A DNA stretch of 64,000 bases, taken from CALINF01 sp039990395 (GTDB lineage: Bacteria; Pseudomonadota; Gammaproteobacteria; Pseudomonadales; Halieaceae). The stretch covers positions 1,054,001-1,118,000 of the forward strand of contig JBDXFZ010000146.1 of NCBI GenBank assembly GCA_039990395.1, given 5' to 3'. The translations under genes were made by a program, and so were the position numbers. This document shows positions 17,529 to 27,125 of the stretch, in pieces (position 1 is the first letter of the stretch; every line of letters starts with the position of its first letter). Below the pieces are notes generated by a model. The model saw nothing but the letters and a program-made list of their open reading frames with translations, ran no database searches and was not told the origin of the DNA.

Positions 17529-19130
17529 ATGGCCACCTGCGGAGAACAATTGGTAAGACTGCTCGAGGCCTATGGCATTGAGGTTGCCTTCGGCATTCCC
17601 GGTACCCATACGATCGAGTTATATCGGGGCCTGCCGTCTACGGGTATTCGCCATGTCACGCCTCGACACGAACAAGGCGCGGGCTTTATGGCAGACGGTT
17701 ATGCGAGAACGTCTGGCAAACCAGCCGCCTGCCTGACAGTGTCAGGGCCTGGAGCCTACAACATCGCTACCGCCATGGGGCAAGCCTTACAAGACTCTGT
17801 GCCCATGTTGGTGATTTCTGCAGACAATCAACGCCATGAATTGGGTTTGGGGGAAGGTCGATTACACGAAACACAGAACCTGCGCGATGCGATGGCCCAA
17901 TGCAGCGTCTGGAGCCACACATTGATGCGCGCGGACGAGTTGCCCAGGGTGCTTGCTCGCGCCTTCGGGATCTTCGCCAGCGCACGCCCTGGCCCCGTAC
18001 ATCTCTCTATACCGCAAGATGTGATAACCGCGCAGGCTGACCACATTGATATGACGCCATGGCCACTGCCTAGTCGGCCCACGGCAAACCAAAGTGCCAT
18101 CGCACAGGCAATCACTCTTTTGAATGAAGCGCGCTCTCCGGTGGTCGCCTTGGGTGGTGGTTGTGCTGACGCGGGCGAGGATCTGGTCGCTCTGATCGAA
18201 GCACTGGATGCGCCAGTTACCCTAACCCACAACGCTAAGGGATTACTGCCGCGAGACCATCCGCTTCTCGTAGCCACCAGCCCTTCCCTGGATGCTGTAC
18301 GCGCTCTGTACGATTCTGCTGATGTCGTCCTTGGCATTGGTACTGAATTCAGTGAAACAGATTATGATTTCTTCTTTAACGGCGGTTTCAAACTCACTGG
18401 CCAGCTGATCCGCATTGATATCGATGCAACCCAGCTGGCACGTAATGTTCGCCCCACTCTGGCTATTCAAAGTGACGCAAAAGCGGCTATCCAATTACTT
18501 CTTCCCGGCGTAGTGAGTTCAGATCGCGGGGGGGCGAAGCGAGTCAGTGAAACCCTCGCAGCCGTAACAGAGCATCATGCCGGCTATCAGCGCTTTCTCG
18601 ATGCGTTGCAGCAGAGCCTGCCAGATTGCATCGTTATGGGAGACTCCACGCAACCAGTCTATTTTGCGGCTGCTCAATACCACTCACACGCGCCACGAAG
18701 CTTTGCGAGTGCCGCAACCGGGTATGGCACACTGGGCTATTCTCTACCTGCAAGCTTCGGCGCTCGCCTTGCAAGACCTAACAGCCCTGTGGTCGCATTA
18801 ATTGGCGACGGCGGATTACAGTTCACTATCAATGAACTGGCAACGGCGGTTGAAGCAGGTATCAGTGTTGCGGTTGTTGTCTGGAACAATGAGCGATATG
18901 AAATGATCGCTCAGAATTTTGAAGCCGCAGGCATGAGACCCATTGCGTGCGACATTTATACACCCGACTTTATTGCCATTGCCGGGGGGTATGGCTGTGA
19001 GGCATTGCGAGTCACCAATTATCAGGAGCTTGAGGAAGCGCTTCACGCGAGCGTAGAGAAGAATGTACCCACCCTGATAGAAGTCCGAGAAACAGACTTT
19101 CTTGATAACGCCGACGGAGCAACTCCATGA
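17529..19130 (+). CDS. aruI: 5-guanidino-2-oxopentanoate decarboxylase (AruI-like), TPP enzyme
   Basis: A 533-residue thiamine-diphosphate enzyme of the acetolactate synthase family. AruI decarboxylates 2-ketoarginine to 4-guanidinobutanal in the arginine transaminase pathway of Pseudomonas. The N-terminus closely follows AruI (MATCGEQLVRLLEAYGIEV, then FGIPGTHTIELYRGL and TPRHEQGAGFMADGYAR, with catalytic Glu48). The TPP/Mg motif is IGDGGLQFTIN...WNNE near residue 425. An AAGGA lies seven bases before the ATG. Its TGA overlaps the ATG of a transaminase resembling AruH, the partner that makes its substrate, which is the main reason for preferring AruI over a generic acetolactate synthase. Confidence 0.82.
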   Translation: MATCGEQLVRLLEAYGIEVAFGIPGTHTIELYRGLPSTGIRHVTPRHEQGAGFMADGYARTSGKPAACLTVSGPGAYNIATAMGQALQDSVPMLVISADNQRHELGLGEGRLHETQNLRDAMAQCSVWSHTLMRADELPRVLARAFGIFASARPGPVHLSIPQDVITAQADHIDMTPWPLPSRPTANQSAIAQAITLLNEARSPVVALGGGCADAGEDLVALIEALDAPVTLTHNAKGLLPRDHPLLVATSPSLDAVRALYDSADVVLGIGTEFSETDYDFFFNGGFKLTGQLIRIDIDATQLARNVRPTLAIQSDAKAAIQLLLPGVVSSDRGGAKRVSETLAAVTEHHAGYQRFLDALQQSLPDCIVMGDSTQPVYFAAAQYHSHAPRSFASAATGYGTLGYSLPASFGARLARPNSPVVALIGDGGLQFTINELATAVEAGISVAVVVWNNERYEMIAQNFEAAGMRPIACDIYTPDFIAIAGGYGCEALRVTNYQELEEALHASVEKNVPTLIEVRETDFLDNADGATP

Positions 19131-20314
19131 CACAGAATTTTCAGGGCCTTATCAGCGACCTGTCTGACAGGCTGATGGATGACACCGACTCCGGCGTGTG
19201 GGATGTTCACGACCGGGCGATAGCCATGGCCGAGCGCGATGAACCCGTATACCTGCTGAGCGTCGGCGATCCAGACCTACCGACCCTTCCCTCCACTATC
19301 CGCTCTACAATAGATAGTCTTGAAAAAGGTCGCACGCACTACGCGCCGGGAAGAGGCGAAATAAATCTGCGTACAACCATCGCCGGAATTGAAACGGCAT
19401 CTTCTGGCAAACCCTGTGACCCCGACGAGATCGTCATATTTCCAGGTGCAACTAACGCTATCTATTCAGTGCTGGCGTGCCTGCTGAACCCCGGTGATGA
19501 TATCGTTCTGGCTGAGCCAATGTATATTGGCTACGAGGGAATACTGCGAGCGCTCAACGTGAACAAGGTATCCTTCGACCTGGATATTGAAAACGGTTTT
19601 GCCTTCGATGTAGACGCAGTTAAGGCTGCTATCACGCCTAAAACTCGCGTAGTGTTCATCAATACCCCCGGCAATCCAGCCGGCAACATGCTGACTCACG
19701 ACCAACTCAGAGAACTCGCCGCATTCTGCCTGGAACGCAATTTGTGGCTGGTTTGTGACGAGGTTTACTCGATGATCACGTTCGAAGACACTCACGTCTC
19801 TCTACGGCGAGCAGCACAGTCGCTGGAAAACGTTATTTTGGTCGATGGACTATCCAAGTCTCACGCTATGACAGGCTGGCGCCTCGGTTGGACTGTCTGT
19901 AGTACACACATGGCGGATCGCCTGCTTGATTTCACTTCATCCACCATTTTTGGATGCTGCCAGTTTGTACAGGATGCCGCAGCATTCGCGTTGAGCAATG
20001 ATGAAGAATATATCTCGGGTGTAAGGCAGGAATATCGAGTACGCCGCGACTATGTGTGCGATCGGGTCGCCGCGATAGAGGGGCTCAGCTGCCAGGTTCC
20101 CAAAGCTGGCATGTTTGTCATGATCAACGTTAGCGCGGTTGCCGACAGCGGAATTGATTTTGCAGAAGCCTTGCTCGATGCAGAGAGCGTGTCGGTACTC
20201 CCTGGCGTGGGTTTTGGCCAGTGCTGTAGTGACTACGTGCGCGTATCACTGGCACAGCCAATCAATGTACTGACACCTGCATTTGATCGTATAGAACGTT
20301 TTCTGTCACGTTGA
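19127..20314 (+). CDS. aruH: arginine:pyruvate transaminase (AruH-like), PLP enzyme
   Basis: A 395-residue fold-type I aminotransferase. AruH transfers the alpha-amino group of arginine to pyruvate, giving 2-ketoarginine and alanine. The protein follows AruH in its LLSVGDPD and NPGDDIVLAEPMY motifs, in DEVYS, and around the PLP lysine Lys244 (GLSKSHAMTGWRLGW). It begins inside the aruI stop codon (ATGA overlap). Substrate specificity of this class is hard to read from sequence alone. The pairing with an AruI-like decarboxylase supports arginine, but another basic amino acid is possible. It converges on the Rieske gene with seven bases between the stops. Confidence 0.8.
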   Translation: MTQNFQGLISDLSDRLMDDTDSGVWDVHDRAIAMAERDEPVYLLSVGDPDLPTLPSTIRSTIDSLEKGRTHYAPGRGEINLRTTIAGIETASSGKPCDPDEIVIFPGATNAIYSVLACLLNPGDDIVLAEPMYIGYEGILRALNVNKVSFDLDIENGFAFDVDAVKAAITPKTRVVFINTPGNPAGNMLTHDQLRELAAFCLERNLWLVCDEVYSMITFEDTHVSLRRAAQSLENVILVDGLSKSHAMTGWRLGWTVCSTHMADRLLDFTSSTIFGCCQFVQDAAAFALSNDEEYISGVRQEYRVRRDYVCDRVAAIEGLSCQVPKAGMFVMINVSAVADSGIDFAEALLDAESVSVLPGVGFGQCCSDYVRVSLAQPINVLTPAFDRIERFLSR

Positions 20315-20321
20315 GTATTCC

Positions 20322-20636
20322 TTACTCGAGTAATACGCCGATTTCGTTGCCCTCGTAGGCAGGCGGATAGACGCGCAACGGCCTGCACGGCTCATCGCTA
20401 TGCGCCAGTAAAACGCCGGACTTCAGATCAAAACGATACTGGTGAAGTGGGCAGGTCAAACAACCCGACTCTACGCTCGCCTCATCGAGCAGGTGCCCCT
20501 TGTGCGGGCACTGCGCCTCTAGCAGGTAGAGTGTACCGCCTTCCTGAATAAGTAAAACTTGCAGGCCATCGATCTTGAAACGACGACGATAGCCGTCATA
20601 CAAATTGATGAGCTTTTCCAAGGGTTGAAAGCGCAA
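20322..20636 (-). CDS. Rieske [2Fe-2S] protein, ferredoxin-like
   Basis: A 104-residue soluble Rieske protein. Cluster ligands are Cys43 and His45 (CPHKGH) and Cys62 and His65 (CPLHQYRF). It has no membrane anchor or signal peptide, so it is like the small Rieske ferredoxins that feed oxygenases or NirD-type subunits. It lies 38 bases downstream of meaB on the same strand and is probably the last gene of the propionate operon, which is an unusual place for it. No reductase or oxygenase partner lies next to it. Confidence 0.88.
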   Translation of the reverse strand: MRFQPLEKLINLYDGYRRRFKIDGLQVLLIQEGGTLYLLEAQCPHKGHLLDEASVESGCLTCPLHQYRFDLKSGVLLAHSDEPCRPLRVYPPAYEGNEIGVLLE

Positions 20637-20674
20637 GAGAAGCTGCCCCGCCCTAAGGCCGACTATTGGCGCAG

Positions 20675-21646
20675 TTAAAGCGCTTCAATGATTTGCCGCG
20701 CTGCGGAGTATGGCGTCGTCTTCAACTCTCTTACTGCCTGCTCCAGCGAAGGTAGCATCGACTTTACGTCAGCATTGTGTGAAAGCTTATGACGCAACAT
20801 CTCGTCTACCAACTGATGCATCCAGTCGAGGTTCTGGCGTACACGTTGGGAATCAAAAGCATTGTTGTCGCGAGCCTGTAGCCAGTAGTCAACGATCATG
20901 CCCCAGACGGCTTCGATGTTGATGCCTTTTAGCGCAGAACACGTCATTACCCTGGGTGTCCAGAACGTGGTGTGTCGAAGTAGATTCATTGCGCTGGTGT
21001 AATGTTGCCGGCTCACATTGGCAAGCTGTTCGCTCTGCCCATCCGCCTTGTTGATCACAAGCGCATCAGCCAACTCGAGTATGCCTTTCTTGATGCCCTG
21101 CAGTTCGTCTCCACCACCTGGCAACATAAGCACCATAAAGAAGTCGACCATTCCGGCAACCTGGTATTCCGATTGGCCAACGCCAACAGTCTCTACCAGA
21201 ATGACATCGTAGCCGGCCGCCTCGCACAGCAACATGGTTTCGCGTGTTTTTTGTGCTACGCCACCTAGAGAACCCTCCGCTGGCGAAGGGCGAATATACG
21301 CCTCTTCACGCCTGGACAACTCTTCCATACGAGTTTTGTCACCCAGTATTGAGCCTCCTGCGATGGGAGAACTCGGGTCAACTGCCAACACAGCCACTCG
21401 CTTACCCTGCTCGATCAGATGCAAACCAAACGCTTCTATAAATGTAGATTTCCCCACACCTGGCACACCGGTGATGCCGATACGGATGCTATTGCCGCTG
21501 TGAGGTAGTACTTGCTCGAGCATGTCTTGCGCGAGCTCTCTATGGGCAGAGAGTTTGCTCTCTACAAGCGTAATGGCCTTAGCGAGTGCTCGACGATTAC
21601 CGTCGAGCAAGGGCTGGAGGGAAAACTGTGGCTGATTGGCTGGCAT
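20675..21646 (-). CDS. meaB: MeaB/ArgK-type GTPase, methylmalonyl-CoA mutase chaperone
   Basis: MeaB is a G3E GTPase that gates delivery of adenosylcobalamin to methylmalonyl-CoA mutase and protects the enzyme from inactivation. The P-loop is GVPGVGKSTFIEAFG. The switch and effector regions DPSSPIAGGSILGDKTRM and VETVGVGQSE follow, then base recognition in NKADG. I chose the ATG at 21646 because it gives 323 residues and aligns with E. coli ArgK. The open frame extends to an ATG at 21709 inside the mutase gene, which would add 21 basic residues without a ribosome-binding site. Context directly downstream of the mutase supports the role. Confidence 0.92.
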   Translation of the reverse strand: MPANQPQFSLQPLLDGNRRALAKAITLVESKLSAHRELAQDMLEQVLPHSGNSIRIGITGVPGVGKSTFIEAFGLHLIEQGKRVAVLAVDPSSPIAGGSILGDKTRMEELSRREEAYIRPSPAEGSLGGVAQKTRETMLLCEAAGYDVILVETVGVGQSEYQVAGMVDFFMVLMLPGGGDELQGIKKGILELADALVINKADGQSEQLANVSRQHYTSAMNLLRHTTFWTPRVMTCSALKGINIEAVWGMIVDYWLQARDNNAFDSQRVRQNLDWMHQLVDEMLRHKLSHNADVKSMLPSLEQAVRELKTTPYSAARQIIEAL

Positions 21647-21683
21647 GTAGCCTACTACGTCTTTTTGCTTTTCGGCCCGACTC

Positions 21684-23840
21684 TTAGGCCTGCGCCTGAT
21701 TAACGGCATCTACAACGTCACGAGCTGCCACAGGTATCGGCGTGCCGGGTCCAAAAATACACTTTACCCCGGCATCATAGAGAAAGTCGTAGTCCTGTTT
21801 GGGGATCACTCCACCTGCAATAACAACGATGTCCTGCGCACCCTGCTTCTTCAACTCGGCGATCAATTCGGGTATCAACGTTTTATGACCCGCCGCAAGC
21901 GAAGAGGCACCTACCACGTGAACATCATTCTCCACGGCCTGTCGGGCAACTTCCTCGGGCGTCGAGAACATAGGCGACAAGTCGATATCAAAGCCAACAT
22001 CGGCAAATGCAGTGGCAACCACCTTGGCGCCGCGATCATGTCCATCCTGACCCATCTTGCAAACCAACATACGGGGGCGGCGACCGTGCTGTTCAACAAA
22101 CGCATCGATATCACCGCTGATGGCCTGCCATCCCTCGTCTTCCTGGAAGGCAGAGCCGTAAACGCCGGAAACAGTCTGTGACTGTGCATTAAAACGACCA
22201 AATTCTCTCTCCATGGCGAACGAGATCTCCCCTACAGTTGCGCGACGTCGCGTTGCTTCTACGCTGAGCGCCAACAGATTACCGTCACCGCTAACAGCAC
22301 ATTGGTAGATATCTTCCAGTATAGCCTCTACCGCAGCCTCATCACGCTGCTCACGTATAGTCGCCAATCGTTGCAGCTGCGACTCTCGAACCGCCTCGTT
22401 GTCTATCTGCAGAACGTCCACATCATCCTCTTCTTCAGTGATGTATTTGTTAACACCAACGATAACGTCCTCGCCTTTATCAATCCGCGCCTGTTTGCGC
22501 GCCGCAGCTTCTTCGATCCGCAGCTTGGGCATCCCGGTCTCAATGGCTTTTGCCATACCGCCCGCCTGCTCAACTTCCTCAATCAACTCCCACGCTTTGT
22601 CGGCGATATCTTGTGTCAGGCTCTCCATCATGTAAGAGCCACCCCAGGGGTCGACCACATTGGTAATACCGCTCTCTTCCTGAATCACTAACTGGGTATT
22701 GCGCGCTATGCGTGCTGCAAAGTCTGAGGGTAACGCTATGGCCTCATCGAGTGCGTTTGTGTGGAGCGACTGCGTGCCGCCGAAGACAGCAGCCATGGCC
22801 TCAATTGTCGTGCGTACGACGTTGTTGTAAGGGTCTTGTTCAGTGAGTGACCAACCTGATGTCTGGCTATGTGTGCGCAACATGGAACTCTTGGGGTTCT
22901 GCGGGGAGAATTCGCCCACGATTCGCGCCCACAACACGCGGGCTGCCCGCATCTTGGCAATCTCCATATAGAAGTTCATGCCGATGCCCCAGAAGAATGA
23001 TAGGCGCGGCGCGAAATCGTCGATCCCTAATCCGGCCGCTATAGCGGTCCGAATGTATTCCTTGCCGTCCGCCAAAGTGTAGGCAAGCTCAAGTGCGGCG
23101 TTCGCTCCGGCTTCCTGAATGTGATATCCCGATATTGAAATGGTGTTAAAGCGAGGCATGTTGGATGAACAATACGCGATGATATCGCCGATGATCTTCA
23201 TACTTGGCTCAGGAGGGTAAATGTAGGTATTACGCACCATGAACTCTTTGAGAATATCGTTCTGAATTGTGCCCGCCAGATGTTCCTGCGAAACACCCTG
23301 CTCCTCTGCCGCTACAATATAACCTGCCAATACCGGCAGCACTGCTCCGTTCATCGTCATCGAAACCGACACTTTGTCCAGCGGGATGCCGTTAAACAAT
23401 ATTTTCATGTCTTCGACTGAGTCGATCGCAACGCCAGCCTTGCCTACATCACCTGTAACGCGAGGATGGTCCGAGTCGTAGCCGCGGTGTGTGGCCAGAT
23501 CGAATGCCACCGAGACGCCCTGCCCGCCCGCATCGAGTGATTTACGATAGAACGCGTTGGATTCTTCGGCGGTGGAAAAACCCGCATATTGCCGAATGGT
23601 CCACGGTCTGCCGGCGTACATTGTGGCCTGTGGCCCCCGCAAGTAGGGAGACATGCCTGGCATGGTATCGGCATAAGGCAGATTCGCTGTATCGGCTGCT
23701 GTATATAGAGGTCGCACGTCGATGTCTTCGGCTGTATGCCAAACGAGATCGTCCAGTGGTTTGCCCCGTAATTGCTTCTGGGCCAACTCCGCCCACGCTT
23801 CTGGCGTCGCCTTATCCTTGTCGTAAATTGAATCGCTCAT
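21684..23840 (-). CDS. scpA: methylmalonyl-CoA mutase
   Basis: This B12 enzyme converts (R)-methylmalonyl-CoA to succinyl-CoA. The 718-residue single chain has the catalytic barrel (about residues 30-560) and the C-terminal cobalamin domain, whose DGHDRG (Asp599, His601) supplies the lower-axial ligand. The length matches the homodimeric ScpA/MutB type (E. coli 714). The active-site AGRPWTIRQYAGF segment near residue 75 is present. It lies 13 bases after the epimerase and is followed by meaB, so the whole propionyl-CoA to succinyl-CoA route is encoded in one operon. Confidence 0.96.
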   Translation of the reverse strand: MSDSIYDKDKATPEAWAELAQKQLRGKPLDDLVWHTAEDIDVRPLYTAADTANLPYADTMPGMSPYLRGPQATMYAGRPWTIRQYAGFSTAEESNAFYRKSLDAGGQGVSVAFDLATHRGYDSDHPRVTGDVGKAGVAIDSVEDMKILFNGIPLDKVSVSMTMNGAVLPVLAGYIVAAEEQGVSQEHLAGTIQNDILKEFMVRNTYIYPPEPSMKIIGDIIAYCSSNMPRFNTISISGYHIQEAGANAALELAYTLADGKEYIRTAIAAGLGIDDFAPRLSFFWGIGMNFYMEIAKMRAARVLWARIVGEFSPQNPKSSMLRTHSQTSGWSLTEQDPYNNVVRTTIEAMAAVFGGTQSLHTNALDEAIALPSDFAARIARNTQLVIQEESGITNVVDPWGGSYMMESLTQDIADKAWELIEEVEQAGGMAKAIETGMPKLRIEEAAARKQARIDKGEDVIVGVNKYITEEEDDVDVLQIDNEAVRESQLQRLATIREQRDEAAVEAILEDIYQCAVSGDGNLLALSVEATRRRATVGEISFAMEREFGRFNAQSQTVSGVYGSAFQEDEGWQAISGDIDAFVEQHGRRPRMLVCKMGQDGHDRGAKVVATAFADVGFDIDLSPMFSTPEEVARQAVENDVHVVGASSLAAGHKTLIPELIAELKKQGAQDIVVIAGGVIPKQDYDFLYDAGVKCIFGPGTPIPVAARDVVDAVNQAQA

Positions 23841-23853
23841 ACGCCGTGCTGCC

Positions 23854-24264
23854 TCAGTGTTCGTCTGCGGGTTGGTTCAGTTCGATCAATACCCCATCGC
23901 AACTCTTGGGGTGAATGAAAATCACCTTGGAGTTATGTGCGCCTGGGGTGGGTGCGTCGGCAAGAAACTGATAGCCCTTGGCCTTGAGATGCTCTATGTC
24001 TGCTTCTATATCATCAGACCGAAAGCATAAGTGATGTAGTCCACCACCACGCTTCTCCAGGTAACCTGCAACAGCTCCCTCACCTCGAAGCGGGTGAATC
24101 AGTTCGATACTGGTAGGAGGCAATGGAAAGAAAGCCGTTGAGGTCTTGGCTGCCTCCACATCTTCCGTTCCCTCGAACTCCAATCCGAAGTCCTCCATGA
24201 AACGTTTAATGGCCTTCTCAAAATCGGGTACCGCAATAGCGATATGGTCCAGTGCAGTGATCAT
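23854..24264 (-). CDS. mce: methylmalonyl-CoA epimerase
   Basis: A 136-residue VOC-fold (glyoxalase-like) protein. It interconverts (S)- and (R)-methylmalonyl-CoA so that the carboxylase product can enter the mutase. Two beta-alpha-beta repeats are visible: LDHIAIAVPDFEKAI at the start and GGGLHHLCFRSDDIEADI in the middle. Candidate metal ligands are His7, the GLHH histidines and the late glutamate in GVLIELNQ. It lies between the carboxylase gene (3-base gap) and the mutase gene (13-base gap), which settles its role among the many VOC proteins. Confidence 0.93.
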   Translation of the reverse strand: MITALDHIAIAVPDFEKAIKRFMEDFGLEFEGTEDVEAAKTSTAFFPLPPTSIELIHPLRGEGAVAGYLEKRGGGLHHLCFRSDDIEADIEHLKAKGYQFLADAPTPGAHNSKVIFIHPKSCDGVLIELNQPADEH

Positions 24265-24267
24265 GCG

Positions 24268-27084
24268 TTACTCCTGAGTAATCTGGCTGAGAAACTCGTC
24301 TGTTTTTTGCTGTCTGCGCGCTGCAATAACGTCAGCAGGTTCTACTACGATCTGCTCATCTGGTGTGATTTTGAACAGAGGCTGCCCTTTGCGGATAATC
24401 ACCCCGTCGGTGTCGATGAGGGATTCATCGATAGTGCCTGCGAAAGGCGCATAGACCTTATTAAACATTTTCATCACTTCAACGATATACAGTGGGTCGC
24501 CGGCATTAAAGTGATCGCCGGGGCTGACATAGACTTCATGGGCCGGCGTTTCGCGGCCATAATACATACCGCCACTTTCTGCCAGTATCTCGTCTGAGCT
24601 TGCCGTTGGGGGCGGCACCAGCACCTTGGCCATTGCCGTATGCAAGCTCTCTTCAGTCAAGCGCTCGGGGATGTGTATGCTCAAATCGGAGTTGACGCCG
24701 AGATCAAAGAAACGCGTTGCCTCAGCGATGCTGGGAAGAATTGCGAGTATATCCATCCCCGCCTGGAATCCCGCATGCGCATTGCGCGTCATCAACCAGG
24801 TGGCTGCGTCGAATCCGTCCGGCGTTTGCTCGCTATCCAGTAGCGTTAACAGCTCCAGCCAATCAGTCGCTGCCAGACGGTTGTTGAGCGTATTGTAGAA
24901 GTCTAACGCTTCCTGCAGCAGCTCGTGATCGTGCTGCCAAATCATATTGGATGCCGGCGCGCCGTGCACATAATCCATGTTAAGAAAGTGGTAGGTGTCG
25001 GCTAACAAATCAATCGGGTTTTCGTTCCAGCAGATCTTGCCGTCTATCAATGTGTAACAATCGCGATTAACACTCAACCATCCGCTGAGAACATGCGGCT
25101 CTTCCAGCAGCATAGCCAGCGGCCGCAACAGCAATGTTTGCTTCAGCTGCAAGGCATCTGTAGCAGCTCCAGTATGCTCTGGATGCTGCGCCTTATAGGC
25201 TTCACACACGCGGCGCCACGCATATTCTACATCGGTGTTATTGGCGCGCTCTTTGACCTCTCCAACGGCACAAAGATAGGGCACGATGAAACGGGTGGTT
25301 GGCCTTGCATTGATATTCTGACCTATAAACCAGTTCACTAAACCGTAATGAAACTGCAAGTTAGTAGCCAGATCCTTGCCGCGCATTGTGGTCTGTCGAA
25401 TGGTTTCGGCCATTCGCTCATACGTATCAAGACGAGTATCACCAACTGTCAGCAATAGTGCGATGTTAGAATCGTAGGCACCGGCTAGCGTGTACTTCAT
25501 AAATACATCGGTATCGGGGTTATGCAGGCTAATCCCCTGATCATCTCGAATCTCACCTTCGAGAGCATCGCTCCAGTATTCAATAACGCCGCCGGCATTA
25601 GGCTGCAACGCCTGATTGGTGGCGTTAAGTCGCGCTTCCACGCTGTCATTAAAGCGTACAACTCGCTCCGGCTTGGGAAGATTTTCGCCATGTGCCGCCA
25701 GTAGCACCATCGCCTCAACCAGTGACTCGACTATGAAGCTGTCATCTGAGTTATCAGGGTTAGTAAACTTTAACGCGTAGCAGAGTTCAGTTACCCGATG
25801 CTCCACCTGAATTCGCGTATTCATTTCCATGAAGAAATGCTTGTCTCGATCAACAATACACTCGAAGGTTGAGACAGAGTCCAGGCCAACTGCTTCGCCG
25901 AATCTTGATGCCTCATCTTCCATCGCCTCCAGAGTGATCAATTCCTGACGCAAGATCGAGAGCTCTTCGGTCAAACCGGCAGATTCTGCTTGCTCAATCG
26001 CCGCTTTCAACGATTCTACGGTGACGGATACTTCCAGCAATTTTTGCTCATGCATCTGTAGTGAGCAGTCGCGACCACCCATCGTGATGCACCACTCACC
26101 ATTGCCAATTACCTGGATTTCCTGATGGCGCGTGGTCTCAATATTCAGCTCAACCAGAACGTTCTTATTGTCGCCGACGCCTGTGGTTTTCACCTCATTT
26201 AAAATTTCCCGAACCAGCTCCGGCGTCTTCTCAGCTTCACCAATATTCAGAATTCGCTGACCCTTACCGCCACCGCCGCTAATCGCCTTAAGACGTATGC
26301 GATTCTTCGGGTAGTCAGCAGACATGCGCGCTACTGCTTCGGTTAGAGTGGCGCACATATCGTCTACGGTATACAGATCAATCCCTTTGCGGTAAGACGC
26401 AGCCAATACGATATCGGCTTTATCTTCGAGAGTGATATTCGGGTCGGAGAGCTGACTGGCGTCTACAGCCAGGTCCTCTTTTTCGCACAGATTGCGAAGT
26501 GCGTTCTCATCCGGATACGTCTTTAACAAGGTCAGTGCTGTACCATTATCAATACCCGGAGTCACGGATACGCCACACTTTAGCGCAGTGCGCTTGGCTT
26601 CATCTTTTAGTCCGGCGTCGTGTACTGTTCGCGAGCAAGGTCCGATAAAGTTCAGGCCTGCCTGCTCCATAGCCGCTACCATGGTTTCGTCTTCAGCCAT
26701 AAAACCGTAGCCAGTGAAGATTGCGTTGTACCCGTTGTCTCTTGCTATAGAAATAATCTGGGAGATTCTCTGATCGCGCTCTTCCTTGTTGGCACCTGTG
26801 TAATCAGGCACACGATGAACACGATCAGGCGTAGTCAGAGCGCGCAACTCGGGCGCCAGAGCATCTTGATAGACAATGGAATCTTTCTCGGACAACAAAA
26901 TACCAAAGTGATTGATACCCATCTCACCAAAGACATCCATCGCCTCTTTGCGTATAGGCCCACGACAGATAATCAGCGGTTGAATGTGTGAGCAGTCAAA
27001 CTGGGTAACCCAGTCCGAATGGCGTCGCCCCAAGCGCCGGTCGCGATGAATCAGAGGATTGCGCAGATAATGTTCGTTCGACAC
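24268..27084 (-). CDS. biotin carboxylase / biotin carrier fusion, probable propionyl-CoA carboxylase alpha chain (divergent)
   Basis: A 938-residue protein with a biotin carboxylase module and a C-terminal biotinyl domain. The ATP-grasp glycine loop is AISGGGGKGQR (about 268-277). The bicarbonate and biotin pocket shows RDCSLQMHEQKLLE (338-351) and FMEMNTRIQVEHRVTE (418-433). The biotin-accepting lysine is in VEVMKM (about 880). It differs from ordinary AccC/PccA. The usual RGEIA opening is absent, about 50 extra residues precede the glycine loop, and a shorter insertion follows EQKLLEVS. A helical region of about 200 residues links to the biotin domain. The neighbours imply propionyl-CoA as substrate, but this is inferred. 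Confidence 0.85.
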   Translation of the reverse strand: MSNEHYLRNPLIHRDRRLGRRHSDWVTQFDCSHIQPLIICRGPIRKEAMDVFGEMGINHFGILLSEKDSIVYQDALAPELRALTTPDRVHRVPDYTGANKEERDQRISQIISIARDNGYNAIFTGYGFMAEDETMVAAMEQAGLNFIGPCSRTVHDAGLKDEAKRTALKCGVSVTPGIDNGTALTLLKTYPDENALRNLCEKEDLAVDASQLSDPNITLEDKADIVLAASYRKGIDLYTVDDMCATLTEAVARMSADYPKNRIRLKAISGGGGKGQRILNIGEAEKTPELVREILNEVKTTGVGDNKNVLVELNIETTRHQEIQVIGNGEWCITMGGRDCSLQMHEQKLLEVSVTVESLKAAIEQAESAGLTEELSILRQELITLEAMEDEASRFGEAVGLDSVSTFECIVDRDKHFFMEMNTRIQVEHRVTELCYALKFTNPDNSDDSFIVESLVEAMVLLAAHGENLPKPERVVRFNDSVEARLNATNQALQPNAGGVIEYWSDALEGEIRDDQGISLHNPDTDVFMKYTLAGAYDSNIALLLTVGDTRLDTYERMAETIRQTTMRGKDLATNLQFHYGLVNWFIGQNINARPTTRFIVPYLCAVGEVKERANNTDVEYAWRRVCEAYKAQHPEHTGAATDALQLKQTLLLRPLAMLLEEPHVLSGWLSVNRDCYTLIDGKICWNENPIDLLADTYHFLNMDYVHGAPASNMIWQHDHELLQEALDFYNTLNNRLAATDWLELLTLLDSEQTPDGFDAATWLMTRNAHAGFQAGMDILAILPSIAEATRFFDLGVNSDLSIHIPERLTEESLHTAMAKVLVPPPTASSDEILAESGGMYYGRETPAHEVYVSPGDHFNAGDPLYIVEVMKMFNKVYAPFAGTIDESLIDTDGVIIRKGQPLFKITPDEQIVVEPADVIAARRQQKTDEFLSQITQE

Positions 27085-27125
27085 AGGTTGATCCTTTTGT
27101 TAACAGTAGCCCGCTGCTGCCAGTA

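Noticed and set aside
17828..18337. 169-codon minus-strand ORF inside aruI
   Set aside because: Fully covered by the AruI-like coding region, which has clear TPP motifs. Its arginine- and serine-rich translation is typical of antisense shadows.
20322..20636. NirD-type nitrite reductase small subunit
   Set aside because: Rieske ligands are the full Cys-His/Cys-His set, which NirD often lacks, and no nirB lies nearby.
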